Below, piece after piece: positions 44,829 through 54,457 of a stretch of 64,000 nt of DNA. Origin of the DNA: Paenibacillus sp. DMB20 (GTDB taxonomy: Bacteria; Bacillota; Bacilli; Paenibacillales; Paenibacillaceae); NCBI RefSeq assembly GCF_000987955.1, contig NZ_LAZU01000012.1:62001-126000 (forward strand), given 5' to 3'. The first letter of the stretch is position 1. Each line of letters starts with the position of its first letter. Under the pieces are notes generated by a model, which was not told the DNA's origin, did no database searches, and saw only the letters and a list, made by a program, of their open reading frames with translations. Position numbers and translations under genes: made by a program.

Positions 44829-44886
44829 TTGACAGCCTTGCCAGATGCCAGTATTCTAAACGTGCGGATAATTGGATGATCCAATT
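44829..44886 (+). promoter_or_regulatory. Promoter and operator of the GntR-type regulator
   Basis: TTGACA (44829-44834), 17-base spacer, TATTCT (44852-44857). Just downstream lies the odd-centred palindrome AATTGGATGATCCAATT (44870-44886), a candidate autoregulatory operator; a related sequence recurs before the AtuA operon. Confidence 0.7.
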
Positions 44887-44911
44887 TGGGATAGAGAGAA
44901 AGGGTAATCAT

Positions 44912-45610
44912 ATGACCATCAAGAGAATTAAGTACCACCGTGTTTACGAGGACGTGATTGAACAGATTAAAAATCTGATTCTGGAGGGGAATCTCTCCCC
45001 GGGAGACGTCCTGCCGACGGAGCGGGAGCTTGCCCAATCGTTCGGCATAAGCCGCGGTACCTTGAGGGAAGCCTTCCGCATTCTGGAGCGTGAAGGGTTG
45101 ATCGAGGTGAAGCCGGGCGGCGGACGTTACCTCAGCAAGGCGCTTGATGAAGCTGAGGACCGCAGCCGCATCATCGATAATATCGAGCGCGCCACGATCA
45201 TTGAGCTGCTGGAGGCGCGGGAACTGTTCGAGACAGGCATTGTAGAGCTGGCCGCAAAACGCGCAACGGAAGACGACATCAAAGAAATCGAAGCGGCCTT
45301 CGAGAAGTGGGGGCAGATCGATCTCGATGGCGAAGACCGGACGGAACCGGATCAAGCCTTCCATTTATCGATTGCGAAAGCAACGCATAACGTTGTTCTC
45401 GTCAATATGACCGAACTGCATATGGATCTCCTGCAGAGGACCCTCAGCAAGACGGCGAAGATCCCGGGCCGAAAGGACGAGGTGTACGAGGAGCATTTGC
45501 TTATCCTCCAGGCGATCAAGGAACGCGATCCCGTGAGAGCAAAACAGGCTTTGCTTAACCACCTGGGCAAGGTCAGGGAAAATATACAGAAGAATCATTT
45601 TTATGTTTAA
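44912..45610 (+). CDS. GntR/FadR-family regulator (232 aa)
   Basis: Winged-helix GntR domain (IEQIKNLILEGNLSPGDVLP, then ELAQSFGISRGTLREAFRIL) and a C-terminal all-helical FCD ligand domain (IIELLEARELFETGIVELAA; AFHLSIAKATHN with metal-binding His). ATG 44912 has AGAAAGGG upstream; the longer in-frame ORF begins in the promoter. It lies directly before the AtuA/ABC/glycohydrolase operon, and operator-like sequences flank it on both sides, so it is the likely local repressor. Its ligand is probably an organic or sugar acid intermediate of that pathway. Confidence 0.9.
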   Translation: MTIKRIKYHRVYEDVIEQIKNLILEGNLSPGDVLPTERELAQSFGISRGTLREAFRILEREGLIEVKPGGGRYLSKALDEAEDRSRIIDNIERATIIELLEARELFETGIVELAAKRATEDDIKEIEAAFEKWGQIDLDGEDRTEPDQAFHLSIAKATHNVVLVNMTELHMDLLQRTLSKTAKIPGRKDEVYEEHLLILQAIKERDPVRAKQALLNHLGKVRENIQKNHFYV

Positions 45611-45681
45611 GGTGACTCGGATTTTTCAGAAAGAAGCGCCTTCGTTCTTGGGGAAGGAAGACGAAGTCGTTTCTGCCTTTA

Positions 45682-45698
45682 AATTGGACCATCCAGTT
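45682..45698. promoter_or_regulatory. Second GntR-type operator, before the AtuA operon
   Basis: AATTGGACCATCCAGTT matches the operator at 44870-44886 in 14 of 17 positions. It lies ~50 bases before the AtuA gene. Confidence 0.6.
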
Positions 45699-45746
45699 AC
45701 CCAGTCAAACGAGATTGCATAAATACTTTGCGGAGAGGGCTTGCAA

Positions 45747-47097
45747 ATGAACACTGACATTCGAATTTTAGCACCCTGCGGCATGCTGGGATATGGTTTT
45801 CCGGAGCAATCTTTTAGGAAAGGAATGGAGTACGAGCTTCACGGCATCGTGGTAGACGCCGGTTCCACCGACGGAGGACCCCACAAATTAGGGGCGGGCG
45901 TCTCCATCGTCAGTAAACGCGCCGTCAAAAAAAGACCTGGATATGATCATTTCGAACGGCCTGCCGCGCAGGATCCCCATTATAATCGGCTCGGCCGGGG
46001 GATCAGGGGCAAGAACGCATGTAAACTGGACGCTTGATATCATTGACGAGATTTTGCAGGAACGGGGACTGAAAGCGAAAATTACCGTGATCTGGGCGGA
46101 CTTTACGCAGGAAGAAATCAGGAAGGCCCATGAGGAAGGACGCATTCAGGGACTCAGCTCCAATATCCCGCCGCTTACGGCCGAGACGATCAAATCGACA
46201 AACAGCATTGTTGCCCAGATGGGACACGAGCCGATTGTCGAGGCGCTTAAGCAGGGAGGGGAAATCATCGTTTGCGGCCGCGCCTACGATCCGTCGCCGT
46301 TCGCCGCGGTCGGAATATACCACGGGAAAGATCCGGGGCTAGCCTACCACCTCGGCAAAATATTGGAATGCGGCGCCCTCTGCGCCGAGCCGGGCACGAC
46401 CAAGGACAGCATTCTCGGGACGATCGGCGACGATTTCTTTACGGTCCGGTCGCTTAATCCCGACAGGATTTGCAGCGCGACAAGCGTTGCCGCCCATACC
46501 TTTTATGAAAAGGAACATCCCTATATTCTTCACGGGCCCGGATTCACCCTGGATCTGGAGCAATGCCGCTTCGAGGAAACCGAAAAAGGCGTGGTCCGCG
46601 TGACGGGAAGCCGCTACCTGCGGGCTGAGAAATACTACATCAAGCTGGAGGGAGCGCGGCGGGTAGCCTACCGCACATTCGTCATTGCCGGAATCCGGGA
46701 CCCGATCCTGCTCGATAAGCTGGAAGAGGTCGAGGATTACGTCCGAAACCAGGCCAGGGAGTATTACCGGGAGATCCCGGAGTCGGATTACAGCATCCAT
46801 TTCTACAATTACGGAAAGAACGGCGTGCTTGGCAGCAAGGAACCGGAACGGTTCAAAGGACATGAAGTCGGCGTTTTGTTCGAGGTCGTGGCGAAAACCC
46901 AAGAGCTTGCCAGCAGCATTTGCGCGACGGTCCGGTCCACCTTCCTTCATTACGGTTATGAGGGACGCAAATCGACGGCGGGGAATCTGGCGTTTCCGTT
47001 CGCGCCGAGCGACGTCGAATTCGGACCCGTCTATGAATTTTCCGTATACCATCTGATGGAAATGAAACATAACGGCTTCAGGATAGAACACAGGTGA
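45747..47097 (+). CDS. AtuA-family (DUF1446) protein, frameshifted (449 aa)
   Basis: Member of the acyclic-terpene-utilisation AtuA family, of unknown chemistry. The start reads ILAPCGMLGYGFPEQSFRKG and, within DAGSTDGGPHKLGAGVSI, the typical DAGSTDGGP. The A7 run at 45927-45933 breaks the frame; with six A it continues KKDLDMIISNG and RIPIIIGSAGGSGARTHVNW, a glycine-rich nucleotide-binding-like loop, and stays open to 47097. GGAGAGGG precedes the ATG. Its usual partner, a DUF4387 protein, follows directly. It heads an operon with an ABC importer and two glycohydrolases. Confidence 0.8.
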
Positions 47098-47111
47098 GGA
47101 GGATGGAACCA

Positions 47112-47444
47112 TTGACTCAACTCGGCCAGCTGGCAAAGGTGCTCCGCAGCAAAAACTCGGGCCCCTTCGAGATTACGTTCGATGTGTTGTTTGATTGCAA
47201 GGCGCAGTACGACAAGGTAAAGCAGTCCGGACGCATTACAAAGCAAGCGATCTGCGAGCTGTATCAGATCAAGGAGGAACAAGTCCATCACCTGGTTTTC
47301 TTCGATCAGGCGCTCGGCTTCAAAATTACCATCTTAAGGGATATTTCATCCGGCAGCGTCGGTGACCGCGATGTCTACGGCGCCCAGCAGCATGCTCCCC
47401 TGATGAAGTTATCCATTGATCCATTTCCGAAAAAGGGGGGATAA
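47112..47444 (+). CDS. DUF4387 domain protein (110 aa)
   Basis: Small soluble protein with the DUF4387 signature near its start (QLGQLAKVLRSKNSGPFEIT, FDVLF). DUF4387 genes commonly follow AtuA-type genes and the products may form one enzyme. TTG 47112 is chosen because GAGGAGG is 9 bases upstream and the family usually begins here; ATG 47103 directly abuts the ribosome site, and GTG 47094 is also possible. It lies 14 bases after the AtuA stop and 3 bases before the first permease. Confidence 0.78.
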   Translation: MTQLGQLAKVLRSKNSGPFEITFDVLFDCKAQYDKVKQSGRITKQAICELYQIKEEQVHHLVFFDQALGFKITILRDISSGSVGDRDVYGAQQHAPLMKLSIDPFPKKGG

Positions 47445-47447
47445 GCC

Positions 47448-48341
47448 ATGAAGGTTCTAAGACGTCTGAGGCAGGACTGGGTATTGTATGCGATGCTGTC
47501 CGCTCCTCTTCTCTATTTCTTTGTCTTTCACGTCATCCCGCTGTACGGAATGAAGTTGGCCTTTCAGGATTACCGCATTCTCGGCGACCATGCATGGGTC
47601 GGCTGGAAGCACTTCAAGCTGCTGTTCAGTTCGCCGGCTTTTGCCAGCGTCCTGGAAAATACGATTATCATCAGCCTGATGAAGATCATCTTCGTCTTTC
47701 CCGTCCCGATTCTGCTGTCGCTGCTGATCAATGAGGTGCGCAGCTCAAAGTACCGCAAATACGTGCAGTCCGTCGTATATTTGCCGCACTTCCTGTCATG
47801 GGTCGTCATTGCGGGCATTTGGATCAGCCTTCTGAATCCTGCGGGCGGCGGCGTAAATCTGCTTGCGAACGTATTTCAGCTGCCATCGGTGGATTACATG
47901 ACCAGCAAGGAGCATATCCGGTGGGTTCTGGTGGCGTCCGAGGTATGGAGAAGCGCAGGCTGGGATTCCATTATTTATCTGGCGGCGATCATGAAGATCA
48001 GCCCGGGGCTGTATGAGGCGGCCAAGATTGACGGCGCGACGCGGCTGCAGCAAATGAGATATATTACCCTGCCCCATCTGTACAGCACTGTTGTAACCGT
48101 ATTCATCTTGAACCTCGGCTTTTTCATGAATGCGGGCTTTGATCAAGTGTTCAACTTCATGAACGATTCCGTCATCAGCGTCATCGATATTCTGGACACC
48201 TTCGTCTACCGGATCGGCATCGGGAACGGGCAGTTTGCCTACGCAACCGCGGCAAGCCTGTTCAAGGGCGTGATCGGCATCGTCCTGATTCTCGGCACGC
48301 ATTTTATATCCAAACGCATCTCGGGCAAGGGTGTCTGGTAA
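47448..48341 (+). CDS. LplB-type sugar ABC permease (297 aa)
   Basis: First membrane subunit of a large-substrate carbohydrate importer of the LplB/YteP group. It starts WVLYAMLSAPLLYFFVFHVI followed by PLYGMKLAFQDYR; the coupling motif is YEAAKIDGATRLQQMRYITL. This group typically moves complex oligosaccharides or glycosides and relies on a shared ATPase. Its place between DUF4387 and the second permease ties it to the AtuA pathway. Confidence 0.9.
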   Translation: MKVLRRLRQDWVLYAMLSAPLLYFFVFHVIPLYGMKLAFQDYRILGDHAWVGWKHFKLLFSSPAFASVLENTIIISLMKIIFVFPVPILLSLLINEVRSSKYRKYVQSVVYLPHFLSWVVIAGIWISLLNPAGGGVNLLANVFQLPSVDYMTSKEHIRWVLVASEVWRSAGWDSIIYLAAIMKISPGLYEAAKIDGATRLQQMRYITLPHLYSTVVTVFILNLGFFMNAGFDQVFNFMNDSVISVIDILDTFVYRIGIGNGQFAYATAASLFKGVIGIVLILGTHFISKRISGKGVW

Positions 48342-48353
48342 AGGGGGGGAACG

Positions 48354-49226
48354 ATGAAACGGCTGGAGTTTTCAAAAATCGTCATCTATCTGATTCTTTT
48401 TCTGTTCACGCTCATGGTATTGATGCCGCTTCTGAATCTGCTGGCGCTTTCTCTTACGGATCCGGAGAATGTGCATCTAATGGGCGGATTGGACATCATC
48501 CCCAAGGGATTTTCTACGATCAATTACAAGCTGCTGTTTTCGAATCCGCTGATTACCGGCAGTATCCTGAATTCGGTGTGGATCACCGCGGCGGGTACGT
48601 TTCTGAATCTGCTGCTGACGTCCATGGCGGCGTATGTGCTCGCCAGAACGGACTTTATCGGCAAGAAACTGGTGCTTTTGTTCCTGATCGTAATCATGGT
48701 GTTCGAGCCGGGAATGATTCCGGAATACCTTCTGGTGAAGGATCTCGGACTTATGAATACGCTTACCTCGCTCATTTTGTACAAGGCGGTCAACGTGTAT
48801 TACCTGTTCATTCTGATGCGCTTCTTTCAGGATATTCCCGAAGAAATCCTGGAAGCGTCCCGGATGGACGGCGCGGGTCATTTCCGCATGTACTGCCGGA
48901 TCATTCTGCCGTTATCCAAACCCGGCCTGGCAACGCTTGGCCTGTTCTATGGCGTTTACCATTGGAATGAATATTTCCGGGCGACCCTTTATATTTCCGA
49001 ACCGGACAAGTGGCCGCTCCAGGTTGTGCTGAGGCAGTTCGTCGTCCGCAAGGACAACACTTCGCTTGTGGGCAACCAGAATATGTTCGATGGCGCGGTT
49101 AACTTCGATTTCGCTTCCCTGCAGGCCGGGACGATCATGATTGCGGTTGTTCCGCTGCTGGTTCTATACCCCTTCATTTTGAAGTATTACGCCAAGGGCG
49201 CGCTGGAGGGAGGGGTAAAGGATTAA
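48354..49226 (+). CDS. LplC/YtcP-type sugar ABC permease (290 aa)
   Basis: Second membrane subunit, with the coupling motif EASRMDGAGHFRMYCRIILP and the YtcP-type tail FILKYYAKGALEGGVKD. A run of Gs precedes the ATG (GGGGGGAACG). It forms the pore with the preceding permease, and the binding protein gene follows 75 bases later. Confidence 0.9.
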   Translation: MKRLEFSKIVIYLILFLFTLMVLMPLLNLLALSLTDPENVHLMGGLDIIPKGFSTINYKLLFSNPLITGSILNSVWITAAGTFLNLLLTSMAAYVLARTDFIGKKLVLLFLIVIMVFEPGMIPEYLLVKDLGLMNTLTSLILYKAVNVYYLFILMRFFQDIPEEILEASRMDGAGHFRMYCRIILPLSKPGLATLGLFYGVYHWNEYFRATLYISEPDKWPLQVVLRQFVVRKDNTSLVGNQNMFDGAVNFDFASLQAGTIMIAVVPLLVLYPFILKYYAKGALEGGVKD

Positions 49227-49300
49227 GGATGAGTCCGGGAAGGCAGCATCATGACCGGTTGTAATGCTCGTCATTTCATAAAAAGGGGAGAAGAAGAAAG

Positions 49301-50802
49301 ATGAAAAAACAAGCTTGTTATTCCTGGTTGTTATCCTGGCTGTCGTCATGGCTGCATGCGGTTCGAACGACCCGAAGCAAAGCGCAGGCGGGCAGGCTTC
49401 ACCGGAACCGGGAAACAGTCAGCCGGGCGGAAGCTCAGATCCCGTCACGCTGAAAATCGTGTACAAGGACGAGGGGACGGTCAATCCCGTATCCGTCAAA
49501 TTTTTTGAAACGCTGGAAAAAGCGCTGCAGAAAGACGAGGGGCTGAACGTAAAATTCGAGCTCGTGGATCTGGCTCAGGGCAGCTATGCGGAGAATTTGA
49601 ATTTGCTGCTGCTTGGCGGCACGATTCCGGACATCATTTATTTCCAGGGCGGCGACCAGCAAATTTCCGGTCAAGGGCTGTTGGAGGACCTGACGCCGTA
49701 TATCGAGAAATCGACCCATATCAAAAACATCATGGAGCCGCACAACACGGCGCGTATGACAAGCTATCCGTATCTGCTGTGGATCAAGCCGCTCGCGCCC
49801 AAGGTTCCCGTCATCCGGGCGGACTGGTTCCATGCCATGGATAGCTCCAAGGCATTGATGGAGAACGCGACCATCGACAACTATTACGCCTTCTTCAAGG
49901 AACTCGTCGAGAAGAAACCGGGCAAGGGCAAGCCGAATTATGCGCTGACCGCGGCGGGCGACATTGCGGAGATCAACTTTATTTTCAATACGGCATTCGG
50001 CCTGGATACGACCTGGCTGAAGAAAGATGACGGTACTTACGAATACGCCAAGGTGTCGCAAAAAGAAAAGGAAAAGCTGACGTTCTACCATAAGCTTTAC
50101 AAGGAGGGACTGCTTGACCCGCAGTTCATCACGAAGCAGTGGGATACGAAGGAAGATGCTTTCTACAAAGGTGAAGCCGCCGTCATTACCGGCACCGCAG
50201 GCAAGATCCTCGATTTGTACGATGGCAGAATGCAGCAGCTTGGCGGCAAGGAGGCCAAACTCGTCGTGCTGCCGCCTGCCAAAGGCGAAGGACAGGGATT
50301 CGGCGCCACGGACGTCACGAAAGAATCGAGAGGACTCGCCATTTCCTCCCAGTCGCCGCATAAGGATATAGCCTTCAAGGTTTTTGATTATCTGGCAAGC
50401 CCCAAAGGCCAAATGCTGGACAGGCTCGGATTCGAGAATGAGCATTACAGCGTGGCTGACGGAAAAATCGAGCTGAAGGACAAATATTACGGCGAATGGT
50501 ACGCCCGCTTCTGGGAGCCTGTAGAAATGAAATCCGAGATTCCGCTGAAAACGCCGCTTCTGGGGGAGCCGGGCTCGGCGTCGCTGAAGATGGCCTCGGA
50601 TTACTATACGGAAGACAACAATTTCATCATACCGGAGCAATTCGTGGCGAACTGGGATGCCATGAACAATCTGTACAAGGAATATTCCATGGACTTTATT
50701 GGCGGCAAGAGGGACTTGTCGGAGTTCGATAAATTCGTAGAGGAATGGTATGCGGCCGGCGGGAAGGAAATTACGCAGTACGCTAACGAGAACATCAAGT
50801 GA
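49301..50802 (+). CDS. Sugar-binding lipoprotein of the AtuA-cluster importer, 5' frameshift (500 aa)
   Basis: LplA/YtcQ-type solute-binding lipoprotein. From ATG 49301 the frame breaks within the A6 run at 49304-49309. With seven A it reads MKKTSLLFLVVILAVVMAAC, a perfect lipoprotein signal with lipobox MAAC, and stays open to 50802. AGAAGAAAG precedes the ATG. The mature part (PVTLKIVYKDEGTVNPVSVK, GTIPDIIYFQGGDQQISGQG) is typical of ~500-residue binding proteins for complex sugars. The same kind of poly-A frame break occurs in the gene at 54458-55515. Confidence 0.82.
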
Positions 50803-50815
50803 GGAGTCTGGAATC

Positions 50816-51967
50816 ATGATTTCGTTTCGTGACCGAGTGAGGGGCGTGGTCATCTCCACAGCGCTTGGAGACGCCATGGGAGCCCCGATTGAAAAGCTGA
50901 CGTATGAGCAAATCAAGTCGAAATACGGACGCGTGGAGTCCCTGATGACAAGATGGTACAAGATGGATCTTCCTTCGGAAACCCGGCTTGGCCGGGTAAG
51001 GGGAGACGGCATCGTTACGGACGATACCCTGATGACCCTTGCGCTGATGAAGGTGTACCTTACGGAGCGCAGGCATTTGGATGCTTACGACATGGGCAAC
51101 GAGTTTGTGAAGGAAATCGCCTTCCGCAAAACGTTCGTGCCCGAGCTTAATCAAGAAACTTTGATTATCGACCGGCTGTTCTACCCGGAAAAGTATATCT
51201 TCATGCGCCATGTGCTGGCAAATTGCGACCCCAGAGAGGCGGGGATCGGAAATATGGTCAACTGCGGGGCCGCGATGTACATCGCCCCCGTCGGGGTCGT
51301 CAACGCGGGCCATCCCAAGGCGGCTTATGATGAAGCGATTTTGTTTGCGATGGGTCATCAGAGCAGCTATGGCCTGGAGGCCGCCGGCGTTCTTGCAGCC
51401 TGCGTGGCCAAGGCCTTCGAACCCGGCGTGACGGTGGACGATATCGTTGATACCGCGATCAGCCTGGCGAAAGACGGAACGAAAGAGGCGATCCGGGAAT
51501 TGACCGGGGCGGCCCGGGATCTCCGGCACGAGCGGGATGACATGGACAAAATCGTCAGCGTGTTTCAGTCCATACTCGCGAAGTATTCCCCGATGGGAGA
51601 TGACGTTCATCGGCACATCGACAAGGTGGGCATTCCGAGCAATCACTACACGCCGAGCCGGCTGTGGTCGATTGAAGAACTCCCGATGGCATTGGCCTTC
51701 ATCGTGCTGAACGACGGCGAATATTACCGCTCGATGCTGGACGGGGTCAATTCGGGCCGCGATACGGATTCCATCGGGGTCATGATCGGCGTTATTCTTG
51801 GCGCCATGTACGGCTGGGAAGCCGTGCGCAAAGAAGATCTGGAGCAGTTGAACGCGGTGAATCGTTTGGATTTGTGCGCGATGGCCGACCGGTTCGGCGA
51901 CGTTGCCGAAAGGTTGATCAAACAGGATATTACGGCCCATGAAGCAAGAAAAGGCATCATCGTCTAG
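50816..51967 (+). CDS. ADP-ribosylglycohydrolase-family protein 1 (383 aa)
   Basis: Enzyme of the DraG/ARH fold that cleaves N- or O-glycosidic bonds of ribosyl-type compounds using two Mg ions. The motifs are complete: GDAMGAP (residues 18-24), TDDT (68-71) with VTDDTLMTLALMKV, and the C-terminal metal motif NSGRDTDSIGVMIGVILG. ATG 50816 has GTGAGGAGT upstream. It follows the binding-protein gene by 13 bases, so it is in the importer operon. Bacterial family members outside classical DraG are often linked to nucleoside or glycoside breakdown; the substrate here is unknown. Confidence 0.85.
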   Translation: MISFRDRVRGVVISTALGDAMGAPIEKLTYEQIKSKYGRVESLMTRWYKMDLPSETRLGRVRGDGIVTDDTLMTLALMKVYLTERRHLDAYDMGNEFVKEIAFRKTFVPELNQETLIIDRLFYPEKYIFMRHVLANCDPREAGIGNMVNCGAAMYIAPVGVVNAGHPKAAYDEAILFAMGHQSSYGLEAAGVLAACVAKAFEPGVTVDDIVDTAISLAKDGTKEAIRELTGAARDLRHERDDMDKIVSVFQSILAKYSPMGDDVHRHIDKVGIPSNHYTPSRLWSIEELPMALAFIVLNDGEYYRSMLDGVNSGRDTDSIGVMIGVILGAMYGWEAVRKEDLEQLNAVNRLDLCAMADRFGDVAERLIKQDITAHEARKGIIV

Positions 51968-51993
51968 CGGCAGGGCAAAGGGGGAGTGGAGTT

Positions 51994-54118
51994 ATGATAC
52001 CGAGACAATATGTAGAGGCCGTATATGCGGGATTCATCGGCATGAACGTCGGGATCCGGCTCGGCGCACCGATCGAGCCGGTCGCTTGGACGTATGAGCG
52101 AATCCGGGGGGGTTACGGGGATATCCGCGATTACGTGAAGCCTTACAGCACCTTCGCGGCCGACGATGACGCGAACGGACCGGTGTTTTTCATCCGGGCG
52201 CTGTACGACGATGCGGTTGAACGCGAGCTTGAGCCCCAGGATGTCGGCAGGGCTTGGCTCAATTATGCCAGAGATGGCATCGGCATGTTCTGGTGGGGCG
52301 GAGAGGATATCAGCACGGAGCACAGGGCATACGTGAATCTGCGGAAGGGAATTCCGGCTCCCCGCTCCGGTTCCATCGAGGTAAACGGCACCGAGATGGC
52401 GGAGCAGATCGGCGGACAGATCTTCGTCGACTCCTGGGGTCTTCTGTTCCCGAGGCAGATCGAAAAGGCGGCGGATTATGCGGAAAAGGCCGCCAGCGTA
52501 TCGCATGACGGCAATGGATTGTACGGCGCCCGGTTCATGGCGGCGTGCATTGCCAAAGCTTTCGAGGCTTCCACGGTGGACGAAATCATCGCTGCGGGCC
52601 TTAGCATGATTCCGCAGGATTCCACGTATGCACGCGTGGTGCATGCGGTGATGGATTTTCACCGCAGCCATCCTTCCGATTTCCGTGCCTGCCGTCAATA
52701 CCTGGAGGAGCAGTGGGGCTACGATAAATATACGGGCGTGCCATATCATTCCGAATGCCGGCGTGTGCGTGCTGGCCCTGCTGTACGGTGAGGGAGACTT
52801 TTCGCGGACGGTCGAGATCGCCTCGATGTGCGGCTGGGATACCGATTGCAATGCCGGGAACGTCGGTACCATCCTCGGCGTGTTCGGAGGCCTTACCGGC
52901 ATTCCGGAACATTACCGAAAGCCGATCAATGATTTCATTGTAGCTTCCAGCGTATCCGGCTACTTGAATCTGGTTGATTTTCCTACCTTCGCGAAAGAGC
53001 TTGCACTACTCGGCTACCGGGCAAACGGGGAGGAACCGCCGAAAGAGCTGACGGACCGGACCAAACAGGGAGAGGTGTATTTTGACTTCGACCTGCCGGG
53101 ATCGACGCACGGCTTCCGCACGAGCAATCCGTTCAAAACCCCGGCAGTCCGCCATTCCGCCAAGCAAGCGATAGACGGAAGAGGATCGCTGGAGGTCGTA
53201 TTCGACAGACTGGTTGAAGGCGATCACAGTAAAATCTACTGGAAGCCGTTTTACCGCAGGGAAGAATTCAACGATGAAAAATACAAGCCGACCTTCGCAC
53301 CGCTCGCATACAGCGGTCAGACGGTATCGGCGAAGATTTACATGGACCAATGGGAAGGGGAGCCGATTACGCTTACCCCGTACGTGAGAAACACGTTCAC
53401 CAAGGAGGAATTGCGGCTGAACATGGCCGTGCCGGTAAACGGAGAGTGGAACGACCTCGCATTTACCCTTCCCGATACGGAAGGGGCCATGATCGATGAG
53501 ATCGGATGGATTCTGGAGAGTCCGTCGCCGCTTTCAAACCGTGCCATCGGGCGTCTTTTCATCGGGCAATTCCGCATTTCGGGTCCGGCCGACTACGCCA
53601 TTGATTTCGCCAAACAGGCCAAGGAGTTCGGCTCCATTACGCCGTTCTCCCATCACCGGGGCCGGTGGGAGCTGCGTGACGGCGCGCTTCGCTGCACGAC
53701 AGATGGCGATTGCTCCTCCTATTCGGGCAATTATTATGCAGGCAATATGGTCGTGGAGGCGTTGATCAAGCCGATGTCCGGCGGAAGCCACGGCCTGATC
53801 GCAAGAGCGAAAGGCATCGAACGCCATTATCTGGCCGGATTCGACGGTCCGGGCACCGTTTCGTTTATCCGTAAGGATTTTGGCTGCAAGCGGCTGATCA
53901 GCGCAAAGTACGATTGGGAGCTCGGCAAAGAGTACCGCTTCAAGCTGGTTGCGCTGAAAGATCATTTTACCTTGTATATTAATGGGGAGAGCGTCCTGGA
54001 ATGCCGGGACGGCGCTTTCGCCCGCGGCATGTTCGGCTTCGGCTGCCTGGAGAAGGGCGAGAACGAGATTAGAGAGGTTCGCGTGCAGGCTTCGGCCGGA
54101 CAGGTTTGCAAGGGGTAA
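51994..54118 (+). CDS. ADP-ribosylglycohydrolase-family protein 2 fused to a LamG-like domain, frameshifted (~707 aa)
   Basis: The N-terminal ~340 residues have the DraG/ARH fold: metal-site motif FAADDDANGP (variant of TDDT) and, after the frame break, the HIIPNAGVCVLALLYGEGDF and GWDTDCNAGNVGTILGVFGG motifs. The break is at about 52732-52736 (GGGCG); one fewer base joins the parts. A middle beta-rich region is followed by a C-terminal concanavalin-like domain (NYYAGNMVVEALIKPMSGGS; KEYRFKLVALKDHFTLYING), as in LamG/DUF1080-type carbohydrate-binding modules. No signal peptide. It is co-operonic with protein 1 (26-base gap). The fusion suggests a glycosylated substrate. Confidence 0.78.
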
Positions 54119-54137
54119 GTGGGCAAGCATGAATCCC

Positions 54138-54184
54138 AAAGGTCAAGAACTGGAGCTAAATGCTTCAGGTCTGACCTTTTTTTG
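54138..54184 (+). terminator. Rho-independent terminator of the AtuA/ABC/glycohydrolase operon
   Basis: AAAGGTCA (54138-54145) / TGACCTTT (54172-54179), then TTTTT. Confidence 0.65.
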
Positions 54185-54274
54185 CTCGAAAAAAAGGGAA
54201 CCGTCCAGAGTAGAAAAAAATCTACATGAGACAGTCCCTTTTCAAGTATAAGAAAGTATAAGATTTCATGGTTA

Positions 54275-54330
54275 CTCGGCTCATATTATTTCCCGCAGAA
54301 ACGCTATCGTCCAGAAGAATGACGATAGCG
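54275..54330. repeat. Second copy of a dispersed hairpin repeat
   Basis: Shares CTCGGCT, then CGCAGAAACGCTATCGTCC and the return arm GACGATAGCG with the terminator region 41733-41789. Arms pair as CGCTATCGTC/GACGATAGCG. The poor T tail here means it is a weaker terminator than the first copy. Confidence 0.55.
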
Positions 54331-54457
54331 CTTCTACTGTCATGCATTTCAATCATTTCAATCAAGGCAGCCTGCGGCTATGCAGCCGGCTAGCGATCTA
54401 TCGCTTGACCGCCCCGGAACCCAATTTATTTCATGTATTTAATAATTTATGTTATCT

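Noticed and set aside
49304..49309. Reading the AtuA-cluster binding protein from an internal start after the poly-A tract
   Set aside because: This would remove the charged start of the signal peptide; adding one A restores a perfect lipoprotein signal, so the upstream ATG is kept.
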